A DNA stretch of 6,275 nucleotides. Source: Pseudomonadota bacterium. Lineage in GTDB: Bacteria; Pseudomonadota; Alphaproteobacteria; UBA8366; JADFVY01. The notes under the pieces were generated by a model. That model made no database searches. It saw only the letters and a program-made list of their open reading frames with translations, and was not told where the DNA came from. Positions 1 through 6,275 of the stretch are shown in pieces (position 1 is the stretch's first letter; the number at the start of each line of letters is the position of its first letter). The translations under genes and the position numbers were made by a program. The stretch lies in NCBI GenBank assembly GCA_030671915.1, contig DAOVHN010000156.1, forward strand, positions 1 through 6,275. Reading direction: 5' to 3'.

Positions 1-144
1 CTCTACAAGAGCCATATCCTCTGCGCGACCCACGGCGCCGAATTCCGTATCGAGGACGGATTCTGCGTGCTGGGCCCCTGCCGCGGCAAGTCGCTGACGG
101 TGGTTGGCGTTTCTGTCCGCGACGGCGATGTGGTGCTGGATTAG
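1..144 (+). CDS. Rieske-type [2Fe-2S] protein, C-terminal 47 residues (5' end outside window)
   Basis: The reading frame enters open at base 1 and ends at TAG 142-144. The 47 residues contain C-A-T-H at local residues 8-11, followed by G-A-E-F. This fits the second cluster-binding motif (C-x2-H) of Rieske [2Fe-2S] domains, where one Cys and one His ligate the cluster. A downstream GPCRGKSL stretch corresponds to the usual Gly-Pro turn that closes the Rieske fold. The first motif (C-x-H) must lie upstream of the window. The tail after the motif is short (about 35 residues), as in small ferredoxin-like Rieske proteins, rather than the long catalytic domain of ring-hydroxylating oxygenase alpha subunits. 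Its likely role is electron transfer, partner unknown. An N-terminal fusion cannot be excluded because the start is missing. No convincing terminator follows the stop. Confidence 0.8.
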   Translation, partial: LYKSHILCATHGAEFRIEDGFCVLGPCRGKSLTVVGVSVRDGDVVLD

Positions 145-241
145 CCGCCGACGGCATGTTCCAGCGGCGATCACTGCTTTCGCAATGATTTAACACGCGT
201 AGTTATGAAATCTTTACGCTTTTTGGATACTTTAGAATAAC

Positions 242-296
242 TTCTCCGAAGCGGTTGGAGAATGCTACCTAAAAAGGGCTATATTTTATTTAGCAT
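242..296 (+). repeat. Two imperfect inverted repeats in the AT-rich leader of the regulator gene
   Basis: TTCTCC (242-247) pairs with GGAGAA (257-262) across a 9-nt loop. ATGCTA (262-267) pairs with TAGCAT (291-296) across 23 nt. The second pair encloses AT-rich DNA including TATATT at 280-285. Neither is followed by a clear T-run in the right place for a terminator. They could be protein-binding half-sites or chance pairings in AT-rich DNA. Confidence 0.3.
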
Positions 297-300
297 CGAA

Positions 301-331
301 TTGGCGACCCGTGGTATGGTATTCCTACAAT
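301..331 (+). promoter_or_regulatory. Candidate promoter of the LuxR-type regulator gene
   Basis: TACAAT at 326-331 matches the sigma70 -10 consensus at five of six positions. A partial -35, TTGGCG, lies at 301-306, but its 19-nt spacing is longer than ideal. Transcription would begin near 338 and leave a leader of about 50 nt before the ATG at 390. The -10 lies inside the 17-bp palindrome at 324-340, so a protein bound there would block initiation. The weak -35 is the main doubt. Confidence 0.4.
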
Positions 332-340
332 AATTGTAGG
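324..340. promoter_or_regulatory. Perfect 17-bp palindrome, operator-like
   Basis: CCTACAAT, one central A, then ATTGTAGG: two perfect 8-nt arms around a single centre base. A 1-nt centre makes an RNA hairpin of this exact form unlikely, so a dimeric DNA-binding protein is the better explanation. It overlaps the candidate -10 TACAAT and lies 50 nt upstream of the regulator start codon, a natural place for repression or autoregulation. The binding protein is unknown. Confidence 0.55.
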
Positions 341-377
341 GGCGCTTTGGGAGTTCAATCGAGCAGTATGTAATTTT

Positions 378-381
378 AGGG
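378..381 (+). promoter_or_regulatory. Ribosome binding site (AGGG) that decides the regulator start
   Basis: AGGG at 378-381 is 8 nt upstream of the ATG at 390-392, a normal spacing. The in-frame GTG at 381 overlaps this motif and so would have no usable spacing. This favours the ATG at 390 over the longer reading. Confidence 0.55.
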
Positions 382-389
382 TGTTTATT

Positions 390-1160
390 ATGGCAAATGG
401 GGTCGCCTATAGTATGGAAACGGGCGCCTTGGCGCGTGAAACGTCAAGCAGAAATATGCATTCGAAGTTGGCCAACCACGCAGATGACAATCGGTCGGTA
501 CGCGTAATCGTGGCCGATGACCGGCGTCTTTGCCGGGAATGCCTCAAACTGTTGATCGAGACGATCGACCCGCGCCTGGACGTCGTGGAAGCCGTCGACG
601 CGGACCAGATCGGCCCGCTGCTGGAGCAGGGGGCCGGGCCTAGCGTGGTTCTCTATAATCTGGTCATGGCGGACAGGGAGGGGGTCGATTTCGTCAAGAC
701 CCTCGCCGAGTCCATAGGCGATTTCCCGCTGCTCGTCATGTGCGATGCCGACGACAATGCGCTCATGAGCGGGGTGCTGGAACGCGGGGCCAAGGCATTT
801 CTGCCCTCATCGATGCCCGGACCCCAAATGGTGGCCATTCTTCATCTGGTTATCGCGGGCGGCGTTTACGCGCCACCGGACATGGTTAGGGGGTTTTCGG
901 CAAAAGCGGACGAGGCCGCGGGCCGGGCCGGGCCGAGCGAGAGGCGTGAACAGGTGATCGCCGAAAACTTCCCGACGCTGACCCCGCGCCAGTGCCATGT
1001 TCTGGGCTTGCTGTCGCAGGGCCTGACCAACCGGGACATCGCGAGTTCACTGGATATGTGCGAAAATACGGTCAAGGCGCATGTGAAACAGGTCATGCGC
1101 AAGTTGAGCGTCGACAACAGAACGCAGGCCGCGTTGATGGCCGACCGGCTGATCGCCTGA
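390..1160 (+). CDS. LuxR/NarL-family transcriptional regulator with a degenerate receiver domain
   Basis: This protein of 256 residues has a receiver-like domain (about residues 37-155) and a C-terminal LuxR-type helix-turn-helix (about 197-251, starting LTPRQCHVLGLLSQG and including TNRDIASSL and ENTVKAHVKQVMRKL). It should bind DNA as a dimer and control transcription in the cytoplasm. The receiver keeps the acidic pair (D43, D44 in VADDRRL). The position expected for the phospho-acceptor Asp reads Asn (N90, in LYNLVM). The usual Thr/Ser position is Cys (C118, in LVMCDAD), and the usual Lys near GAKAFLPSS is Ser. It is therefore probably not switched by ordinary phosphotransfer. No histidine kinase is adjacent. 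The gene lies 264 nt upstream of acs on the same strand, so regulation of acetate activation is possible but unproven. A GTG at 381 would add three residues. Confidence 0.88.
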   Translation: MANGVAYSMETGALARETSSRNMHSKLANHADDNRSVRVIVADDRRLCRECLKLLIETIDPRLDVVEAVDADQIGPLLEQGAGPSVVLYNLVMADREGVDFVKTLAESIGDFPLLVMCDADDNALMSGVLERGAKAFLPSSMPGPQMVAILHLVIAGGVYAPPDMVRGFSAKADEAAGRAGPSERREQVIAENFPTLTPRQCHVLGLLSQGLTNRDIASSLDMCENTVKAHVKQVMRKLSVDNRTQAALMADRLIA

Positions 1161-1203
1161 ACGGTCGCGTTTCCCGCCCCCTCGGTGCGTCGGGCGCGCT
1201 TGA

Positions 1204-1219
1204 CGATGCGCAAGCATCG
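1204..1219 (+). other. Short hairpin with GNRA-type tetraloop between the regulator and acs
   Basis: CGATGC (1204-1209), GCAA loop (1210-1213), GCATCG (1214-1219) form a perfect 6-bp stem closed by a GNRA tetraloop, 43 nt after the regulator stop. No T-run follows, so it is not a typical intrinsic terminator. It could stabilise the 3' end of the regulator mRNA or be incidental. No gene was recognised elsewhere in the 264-nt gap. Confidence 0.35.
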
Positions 1220-1317
1220 CCTGCGCACGCCCTCCTGCCGGGGAGACGGGAAGCGCAATCCCACGGGCACCATCCGTCTGATTCACTCCACTAGCAATCC
1301 TGAAATGTTCGAGGCGG

Positions 1318-1346
1318 TTGTCACCCGTCCGATTCTTGCGCATTAT
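1318..1346 (+). promoter_or_regulatory. Candidate sigma70-type promoter of acs
   Basis: TTGTCA at 1318-1323 matches the -35 consensus at five of six positions. CATTAT at 1341-1346 matches the -10 at four of six, with an exact 17-nt spacer. Initiation would fall near 1353 and give a leader of about 70 nt. This suggests acs can be transcribed independently of the upstream regulator gene. The call rests on the motif match alone. Confidence 0.4.
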
Positions 1347-1408
1347 TGGCCGCAATTTTCCGTGGCCGTGTTCCGTGCGGTCGGCGGTCGTCGGTGAGAA
1401 TGAACACT

Positions 1409-1414
1409 AGGGAG
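1409..1414 (+). promoter_or_regulatory. Ribosome binding site of acs (AGGGAG)
   Basis: AGGGAG lies 10 nt upstream of the ATG at 1425 and is a strong Shine-Dalgarno match. It supports the chosen acs start. Confidence 0.7.
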
Positions 1415-1424
1415 TGCAAGAACC

Positions 1425-3362
<1,938 letters not shown>

Positions 3363-3370
3363 GTTGGGGG

Positions 3371-3400
3371 AAGGCTGGCCTTCGCGCCGGCCTTTCTTGT
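3371..3400 (+). terminator. Intrinsic terminator of acs
   Basis: AAGGCTGGC (3371-3379) pairs with GCCGGCCTT (3386-3394) as a 9-bp stem with one G-U wobble and a 6-nt loop (CTTCGC). A short T-rich tail, TCTTGT, follows. It begins 8 nt after the acs stop codon. The T-run is modest, so efficiency may be partial. Confidence 0.65.
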
Positions 3401-3411
3401 AGCCGGGCTAC
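3399..3411. repeat. Short palindrome after the acs terminator
   Basis: GTAGCC, a central G, then GGCTAC: 6-nt arms around one base. As RNA it would fold as a 5-bp stem with a CGG loop. It directly follows the acs terminator and precedes the large palindromic repeat. Function unknown; possibly part of a compound termination region. Confidence 0.35.
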
Positions 3412-3428
3412 CGGTGGCCGAGTGGCCT

Positions 3429-3506
3429 CATCCTTCGACAGGTTCAGGATGAGGATTGTTTTATTTTTCAAACACATGCTCCTCATCCTGAGCCTGTCGA
3501 AGGATG
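3429..3506. repeat. Large REP-like palindromic repeat (two 26-nt arms, 26-nt AT-rich spacer)
   Basis: The left arm (3429-3454) and right arm (3481-3506) are reverse complements at 25 of 26 positions; the one difference would be a G-U wobble in RNA. Each arm also has its own internal inverted repeat: CATCCT/AGGATG in the left arm, around 11 nt. The spacer 3455-3480 is AT-rich with a TTTTATTTTT stretch. The arm sequence (CCTTCGACAGG-TTCAGGATGAGG and its variant) resembles a dispersed intergenic element that I recall as frequent in proteobacterial, especially alphaproteobacterial, genomes. It sits between the convergent ends of acs and the TPR gene, the usual place for such repeats, where it could act as a bidirectional terminator or mRNA stabiliser. 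Short frames across it encode characteristic spurious peptides and are not genes. Confidence 0.8.
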
Positions 3507-3546
3507 TGTCGGGGAGCGGGCGCAATGCCACAAGCGCTCCATCCCC

Positions 3547-4815
3547 CTACCGCACGATATAGAGAGGCTGGTGCCGGGCGACGTCGTCGCCGGCCCCACC
3601 ATCGTTTTCCAGACCCCGCAGCGCTTCCCCGGTCTCGGCCGCATGGCGCGTTGCGCCGGCGCGCCTGAAGATATCCAGGGCCCAGCGGTAGCACTCGGCC
3701 GCCTGTTCAAGCAGCTCATCGTCCCGCTCCATCTCGCCCAGCGCCGCCAGCGTCCGGCCCAGCATACGTGCGGTCTCCGCCTGGCCGAAAGGCAAGGCGA
3801 GCTCTTTGAAGGATTCGAGAGACTCAGCAAGGTCCGCGATTGCGCGGCGCAGTATGGCGGGATCCTGGCGCAGCCGGCTAAGCGCCAGCCGCACGGCGCC
3901 GGTATTCTGGGCCAGCATGACATGGCCTTCGCGCCGCCATTTCATGTCGCCAGATTCGCGCGCGGCCTCCATCACCGTCAGCGCTTCCTCAAGCGTGGCC
4001 TCGCCGCCGCGCAGTTCGCCCAGCGCGCCCAGCGCGTAACCCAGATTTGCCTGGCAGGCCGTCCAGTGCCCAGGATAAACCTCCTGCTTGATGCCCTCGG
4101 CGGCGGCGCGGGCGACCTCGATGGCTTCCTCCAGCATGGCCGGGTTCGCGGTCTTGCGCCCCAGCATGCCCAGGGCGTGGCTGAGGTTGCGCTGGGCGAT
4201 GGATTTGTCGATGCGCACCCGGGCACGAGCGACCTCCACCGCCTGGCGCGCGAGCGCCACCCCATCCTCCATGGTTGCGAGATCGTCCTTGCGGTCGCCG
4301 ATATCGATCAGGATCACCGCCGGCAGGCTGGTCACGACACCGCGCAGCAGATGGCGCGGCCAGGGCTCGATCGCCAGCAGTTCGCGGAAGGTTGCGACCG
4401 CGGACTCCAACTGCTCCCAGCCGGGCTCCAGCCCGCCCAGCCCCCATTCGGCGCGGCCCTTGTAATAGATCGCGGTGGCCCGTTCGGGCTTCAGCCCTTG
4501 CGCCTTCAGAACCGGGACCGCCTCGGCGAGGATCGCCAACGCCTCTTCGAACCGGGCGCGGTCGGGGCGATTGCCGCCCGCCTCGGTCAGCAGCATGACC
4601 AGTTGCATCCGGGCCCGCACCCAGCGGCGTGATATCCTTTTCCCCGAGCATTTTCCCGCCGCCTTGCGGGCCGTGACCAGGGCCCGCTCCATTCGGTCAT
4701 CCCGATTGTCCTTGTCGCGAGCCACTTGGCCGTTGAACAGCCACAGCGCAGCCCCCATCGCCGCGGTCAGCAGGACGGCGGCAGTCAGCGGCCAGTATTC
4801 GACGGTTACATCCAT
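3547..4815 (-). CDS. Membrane-anchored TPR-like repeat protein of unknown function
   Basis: This 422-residue protein has one hydrophobic N-terminal segment (about residues 9-27), probably an uncleaved signal anchor, followed by a charged linker and an all-helical body. The body shows degenerate TPR-like units: about 206-241 (NLSHALGMLG then MLEEAIEVARAAAEGI), 251-286 (ACQANLGYALGALGEL then LEEALTVMEAARES), roughly 297-338, and 346-382 (MLGRTLAALGEM then LLEQAAECYRWAL). The pattern of N-L-G-x-A-L-x-x-L-G followed by L-E-E-A is typical of TPR solenoids, which bind other proteins. No catalytic motif is visible. The start ATG (complement of 4813-4815) has GGGA 7 nt upstream (complement of 4823-4826). 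The flanking charges do not settle which side of the membrane carries the repeats. It converges on acs and diverges from the M50 protease gene, so a shared role with the protease is possible but untested. Confidence 0.8.
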   Translation of the reverse strand: MDVTVEYWPLTAAVLLTAAMGAALWLFNGQVARDKDNRDDRMERALVTARKAAGKCSGKRISRRWVRARMQLVMLLTEAGGNRPDRARFEEALAILAEAVPVLKAQGLKPERATAIYYKGRAEWGLGGLEPGWEQLESAVATFRELLAIEPWPRHLLRGVVTSLPAVILIDIGDRKDDLATMEDGVALARQAVEVARARVRIDKSIAQRNLSHALGMLGRKTANPAMLEEAIEVARAAAEGIKQEVYPGHWTACQANLGYALGALGELRGGEATLEEALTVMEAARESGDMKWRREGHVMLAQNTGAVRLALSRLRQDPAILRRAIADLAESLESFKELALPFGQAETARMLGRTLAALGEMERDDELLEQAAECYRWALDIFRRAGATRHAAETGEALRGLENDGGAGDDVARHQPLYIVR

Positions 4816-4876
4816 TCAGGTTTCCCACTCGGTAGAACCGCCATTATTGACCCCAGCCGGGTTTAAGGGCGCGTTA
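4816..4876. promoter_or_regulatory. Divergent intergenic region of the TPR and M50 genes
   Basis: These 61 nt separate two divergent start codons, so both promoters must lie here or within the 5' ends of the genes. On the plus strand TTGACC (4847-4852) resembles a -35, but no -10 is well spaced from it. AAGGG at 4865-4869 is a good Shine-Dalgarno, 7 nt before the ATG at 4877. An extended -10-like element, TG-n-TATAGA (4885-4893), lies further downstream and would fit only if translation starts at 4913. No firm promoter is called. Confidence 0.35.
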
Positions 4877-5728
4877 ATGGGATCTGTTATAGATTGCCGG
4901 GCCAACATCGTAATGGAGCCCCGTACGTTGAGTAGCCGCGCCGCGCCTTACATTCTGGCCGCCGCCTTCGGGCCGAAATTCTTCGCCATCGGCTCGAAGC
5001 TGTTCAAGTCGGTCAAGATGGTGAAGGCCGGCCTCGCCGGGGCCAGCGTCATGGCCTATTCCTGGCTGTTCAGTTGGGAATTCGCGGTGATCATAATCTT
5101 CTCGCTGGTGATTCACGAATACGGCCATGTCTGGGCCATGCGCGCCGTCGGCATTCCGACCAGGGGCTTCTACCTGATCCCTTTCGTCGGCGGCGCCGCG
5201 GTGCCCGAACGCGCCTTCGCCAGCCGCCTGGAGGAACATTTCGTGGCCATCGCCGGGCCGGTTTTCGGGCTGGCGCAGGCAACCCTGATCTATGGGCTGT
5301 ATGTGGTCTACCAGCATCCGTTGTTGGGGGCGGTGGCCGCCTGGATCGCGGTGCTGAACCTGTTCAACATGATCCCCATTACGCCGCTGGATGGTGGGCG
5401 GATCGTCAAATCCGCCACCATGTCGGTGGCCCCCGGCGTCGGCATGACGGTACTGATGCTGGGCATTTTCGCCGCGATTGTCCTGATGTTCTGGCTCAGG
5501 AGCTGGGTGCTGGGGCTGATCGTGCTGGTCTCGGTGTTCGAGTTCATGGTGGAGCGCCGCACCCACCGCTTCACCCCCGACCCGTACCTCAAGCGTATGA
5601 CGCCGGGCCAGACGGGATGGTGCCTGGCGTCCTATGTCATCGTGGTCGCCGCCCTGTCGCTGATTACATATGGCTGCCTGTCGGTCCCCGAGGCGCGCCT
5701 CGCCATGTCGATCCTGTCCGACGGCTGA
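4877..5728 (+). CDS. M50-family (site-2-protease-like) membrane zinc metallopeptidase
   Basis: This 283-residue polytopic membrane protein has the two hallmarks of site-2 proteases. HEYGH (residues 80-84) within a hydrophobic segment supplies two zinc-binding His and the catalytic Glu. NLFNMIPITPLDGG (161-174) supplies the third zinc ligand, D172. An AGP motif (126-128) precedes another hydrophobic stretch. Hydrophobic segments lie at about 52-79, 124-146, 149-166, 187-206, 208-224 and 248-266. Such enzymes cut substrates within the membrane, for example anti-sigma factors or membrane-protein remnants. No PDZ domain is seen, so it is a minimal S2P and not RseP-like. The substrate is unknown. 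The ATG at 4877 has AAGGG 7 nt upstream; ATG 4913 would give 271 residues. The frame stays open upstream to 4475, but that stretch is antisense to the TPR gene and unlikely to be coding. The next gene starts 39 nt downstream. Confidence 0.9.
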   Translation: MGSVIDCRANIVMEPRTLSSRAAPYILAAAFGPKFFAIGSKLFKSVKMVKAGLAGASVMAYSWLFSWEFAVIIIFSLVIHEYGHVWAMRAVGIPTRGFYLIPFVGGAAVPERAFASRLEEHFVAIAGPVFGLAQATLIYGLYVVYQHPLLGAVAAWIAVLNLFNMIPITPLDGGRIVKSATMSVAPGVGMTVLMLGIFAAIVLMFWLRSWVLGLIVLVSVFEFMVERRTHRFTPDPYLKRMTPGQTGWCLASYVIVVAALSLITYGCLSVPEARLAMSILSDG

Positions 5729-5732
5729 TGCT

Positions 5733-5767
5733 TTGACAGCAGCGCGTGACGCGCTACTGTCCCCTTT
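5733..5767 (+). promoter_or_regulatory. Candidate leaderless promoter of the VOC gene
   Basis: TTGACA at 5733-5738 is a perfect -35 consensus. TACTGT at 5755-5760, after a 16-nt spacer, keeps the key T, A and final T of the -10. Initiation 7-8 nt beyond the -10 falls at or next to the A of the ATG at 5768. No Shine-Dalgarno is present between 5755 and 5767. Together these suggest a leaderless mRNA, which is known from alphaproteobacteria and other high-GC bacteria. Confidence 0.55.
5735..5761. repeat. 27-nt interrupted dyad overlapping the VOC promoter
   Basis: GACAG (5735-5739) pairs with CTGTC (5757-5761), and AGCGCG (5741-5746) pairs with CGCGCT (5750-5755), around TGA with one C/A mismatch: 11 of 12 possible pairs. 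It covers most of the candidate -35, the whole spacer and the -10. It may be an operator for the VOC-meaB pair, or a hairpin ending the upstream M50 transcript. No good T-run follows, which weakens the terminator reading. Confidence 0.55.
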
Positions 5768-6190
5768 ATGACTGCCGTCTTTACCCATGTAGCGCTGCAT
5801 GTGCGGGACCTCTCCGACTGCGTCGGCTTCTACCGCGATTTCTGCGGGCTAAAGGTGGTGCATGAGCGCGGCGAGCCGGGCGATCCGCATGCAGTCTGGT
5901 TGGCCCAGCCGGGCCGCGAACGCGAATTCATCTTCGTGCTGCTGCCGGGCGGGCCGGGCCGCGACCAGGCGGAGCGGGATTTCAGCCATTTCGGATTCGC
6001 GCTGGAAAGCCGCGAGGCCGTGGATGCGATCGCGGAGAAGGCCGAGACTGCGAGCTGCCTGCTATGGGCGCCGCGCGAGGAGCCTTACCCGGTCGGCTAT
6101 TATTGCGGCCTGCGCGATCCGGACGGTAATGCCGTCGAGTTTTCCTGGGGCCAGCCGTTGGGGCCGGGCGCCGAGGATATGAAGCCGTGA
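5768..6190 (+). CDS. VOC (glyoxalase/bleomycin-resistance/dioxygenase) family protein
   Basis: This 140-residue cytoplasmic protein has the paired beta-alpha-beta-beta-beta layout of the vicinal oxygen chelate fold. Module one begins THVALHVRDLSDCVGFYRDFCGL (residues 6-28), broken here as THVALHV then DLSDCVGFYRDFCGL. Module two begins HFGFALES (74-81). Likely metal ligands are H7, H74 and E124 (in GNAVEFSWGQPLGPG), with a fourth from the REREFIF strand (50-56). VOC enzymes use a divalent metal for isomerisation, epimerisation, lyase or dioxygenase chemistry; the reaction here cannot be read from sequence. The protein lacks an obvious methylmalonyl-CoA epimerase signature, though its 3' end overlaps the meaB-like start by 4 nt. 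No Shine-Dalgarno precedes the ATG; a leaderless promoter is likely. A regulatory or metabolite-binding role is possible instead of catalysis. Confidence 0.88.
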   Translation: MTAVFTHVALHVRDLSDCVGFYRDFCGLKVVHERGEPGDPHAVWLAQPGREREFIFVLLPGGPGRDQAERDFSHFGFALESREAVDAIAEKAETASCLLWAPREEPYPVGYYCGLRDPDGNAVEFSWGQPLGPGAEDMKP

Positions 6191-6275
6191 CCGACCCGGA
6201 AATACAGGAACTTGCCGATCTGATTCGCTCCGGCGACCGGCGGGCGCTGGCGCGTGGCATTACGCTGGTGGAATC
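6187..6275 (+). CDS. meaB: MeaB/ArgK-family GTPase, N-terminal 29 codons (3' end outside window)
   Basis: GTG at 6187-6189 overlaps the VOC stop (GTGA, 4-nt overlap). GAGGA at 6173-6177, inside the VOC gene, is 9 nt upstream and is a good ribosome binding site. The visible protein begins MTDPEIQELADLIRSGDRR and continues ALARGITLVE. The pattern of a short helix, then G-D-R-R-A-L-A-R-x-I-T-L-V-E, is characteristic of the N-terminal helical region of MeaB/ArgK G3E GTPases. These protect and reload methylmalonyl-CoA mutase with its cobalamin cofactor. The P-loop and other GTPase motifs lie beyond the window, so the call rests on this N-terminal signature. The overlap implies translational coupling to the VOC gene. 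Confidence 0.75.
   Translation, partial: MTDPEIQELADLIRSGDRRALARGITLVE

Noticed and set aside
144..168. Terminator after the Rieske gene (GCCGC/GCGGC)
   Set aside because: The stem is only 5 bp with a 15-nt loop, and no T-run follows.
204..239. Tiny open frame of 11 codons in the AT-rich gap
   Set aside because: No ribosome binding site, and too short to separate from chance.
3429..3506. Insertion sequence or MITE with terminal inverted repeats
   Set aside because: No transposase and no clear target-site duplication flank the arms; the REP-like interpretation fits better.
3571..4632. Plus-strand open frame (353 codons) opposite the TPR gene
   Set aside because: The minus-strand product has a hydrophobic anchor and repeat pattern, while this frame has low-complexity Arg/Gln/Pro-rich composition and no motif.
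4475..4876. Upstream extension of the M50 protease frame
   Set aside because: It would run 341 nt antisense through the 5' part of the TPR gene, its sequence does not resemble a membrane protease N terminus, and a good RBS precedes ATG 4877.
4874..5800. Minus-strand open frame (308 codons) opposite the M50 gene
   Set aside because: Antisense shadow of the protease gene, with Gln/Gly/His/Arg-rich composition and no domain, whereas the plus strand carries HEYGH and the DGG motif.

Overview
The window is high-GC bacterial chromosome carrying ordinary housekeeping and accessory genes. GC-rich codon use, an AMP-forming acetyl-CoA synthetase, a meaB start, a dispersed palindromic repeat of a kind common in alphaproteobacteria, and an apparent leaderless promoter suggest an alphaproteobacterium, perhaps Rhodospirillales-like. 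That placement is inference; there is no rRNA or other taxonomic marker here.

Layout, left to right. The window opens inside the C-terminal end of a Rieske-type [2Fe-2S] protein (1-144). An AT-rich 245-nt gap follows, with a perfect 17-bp palindrome, and leads to a LuxR/NarL-type regulator (390-1160) whose receiver domain has lost its phosphorylation residues. A 264-nt gap with a candidate sigma70 promoter precedes acs (1425-3362), a full-length acetyl-CoA synthetase with all signature motifs and the regulatory lysine. acs ends at an intrinsic terminator. Beyond it, in the gap between convergent genes, lies a large palindromic repeat with two 26-nt arms.

On the minus strand is a membrane-anchored TPR-like protein (4815-3547) of unknown function. 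It is divergently transcribed from an M50 site-2-protease-like membrane metallopeptidase (4877-5728), with 61 nt between the start codons. Next is a small VOC/glyoxalase-fold protein (5768-6190) that appears to be read from a leaderless promoter embedded in a dyad. It overlaps by 4 nt the start of a gene that looks like meaB (6187 to the window end), the GTPase chaperone of methylmalonyl-CoA mutase.

How the genes may work together. The regulator next to acs invites the idea that it controls acetate activation, but nothing in the sequence proves it. VOC and meaB look translationally coupled, which suggests a link to propionyl-/methylmalonyl-CoA metabolism. No mobile element, CRISPR array, tRNA or rRNA was seen, and I found no clearly new multi-gene system. 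The best leads are the degenerate receiver, the operator-like palindromes, the dyad over the leaderless promoter, and the palindromic repeat.
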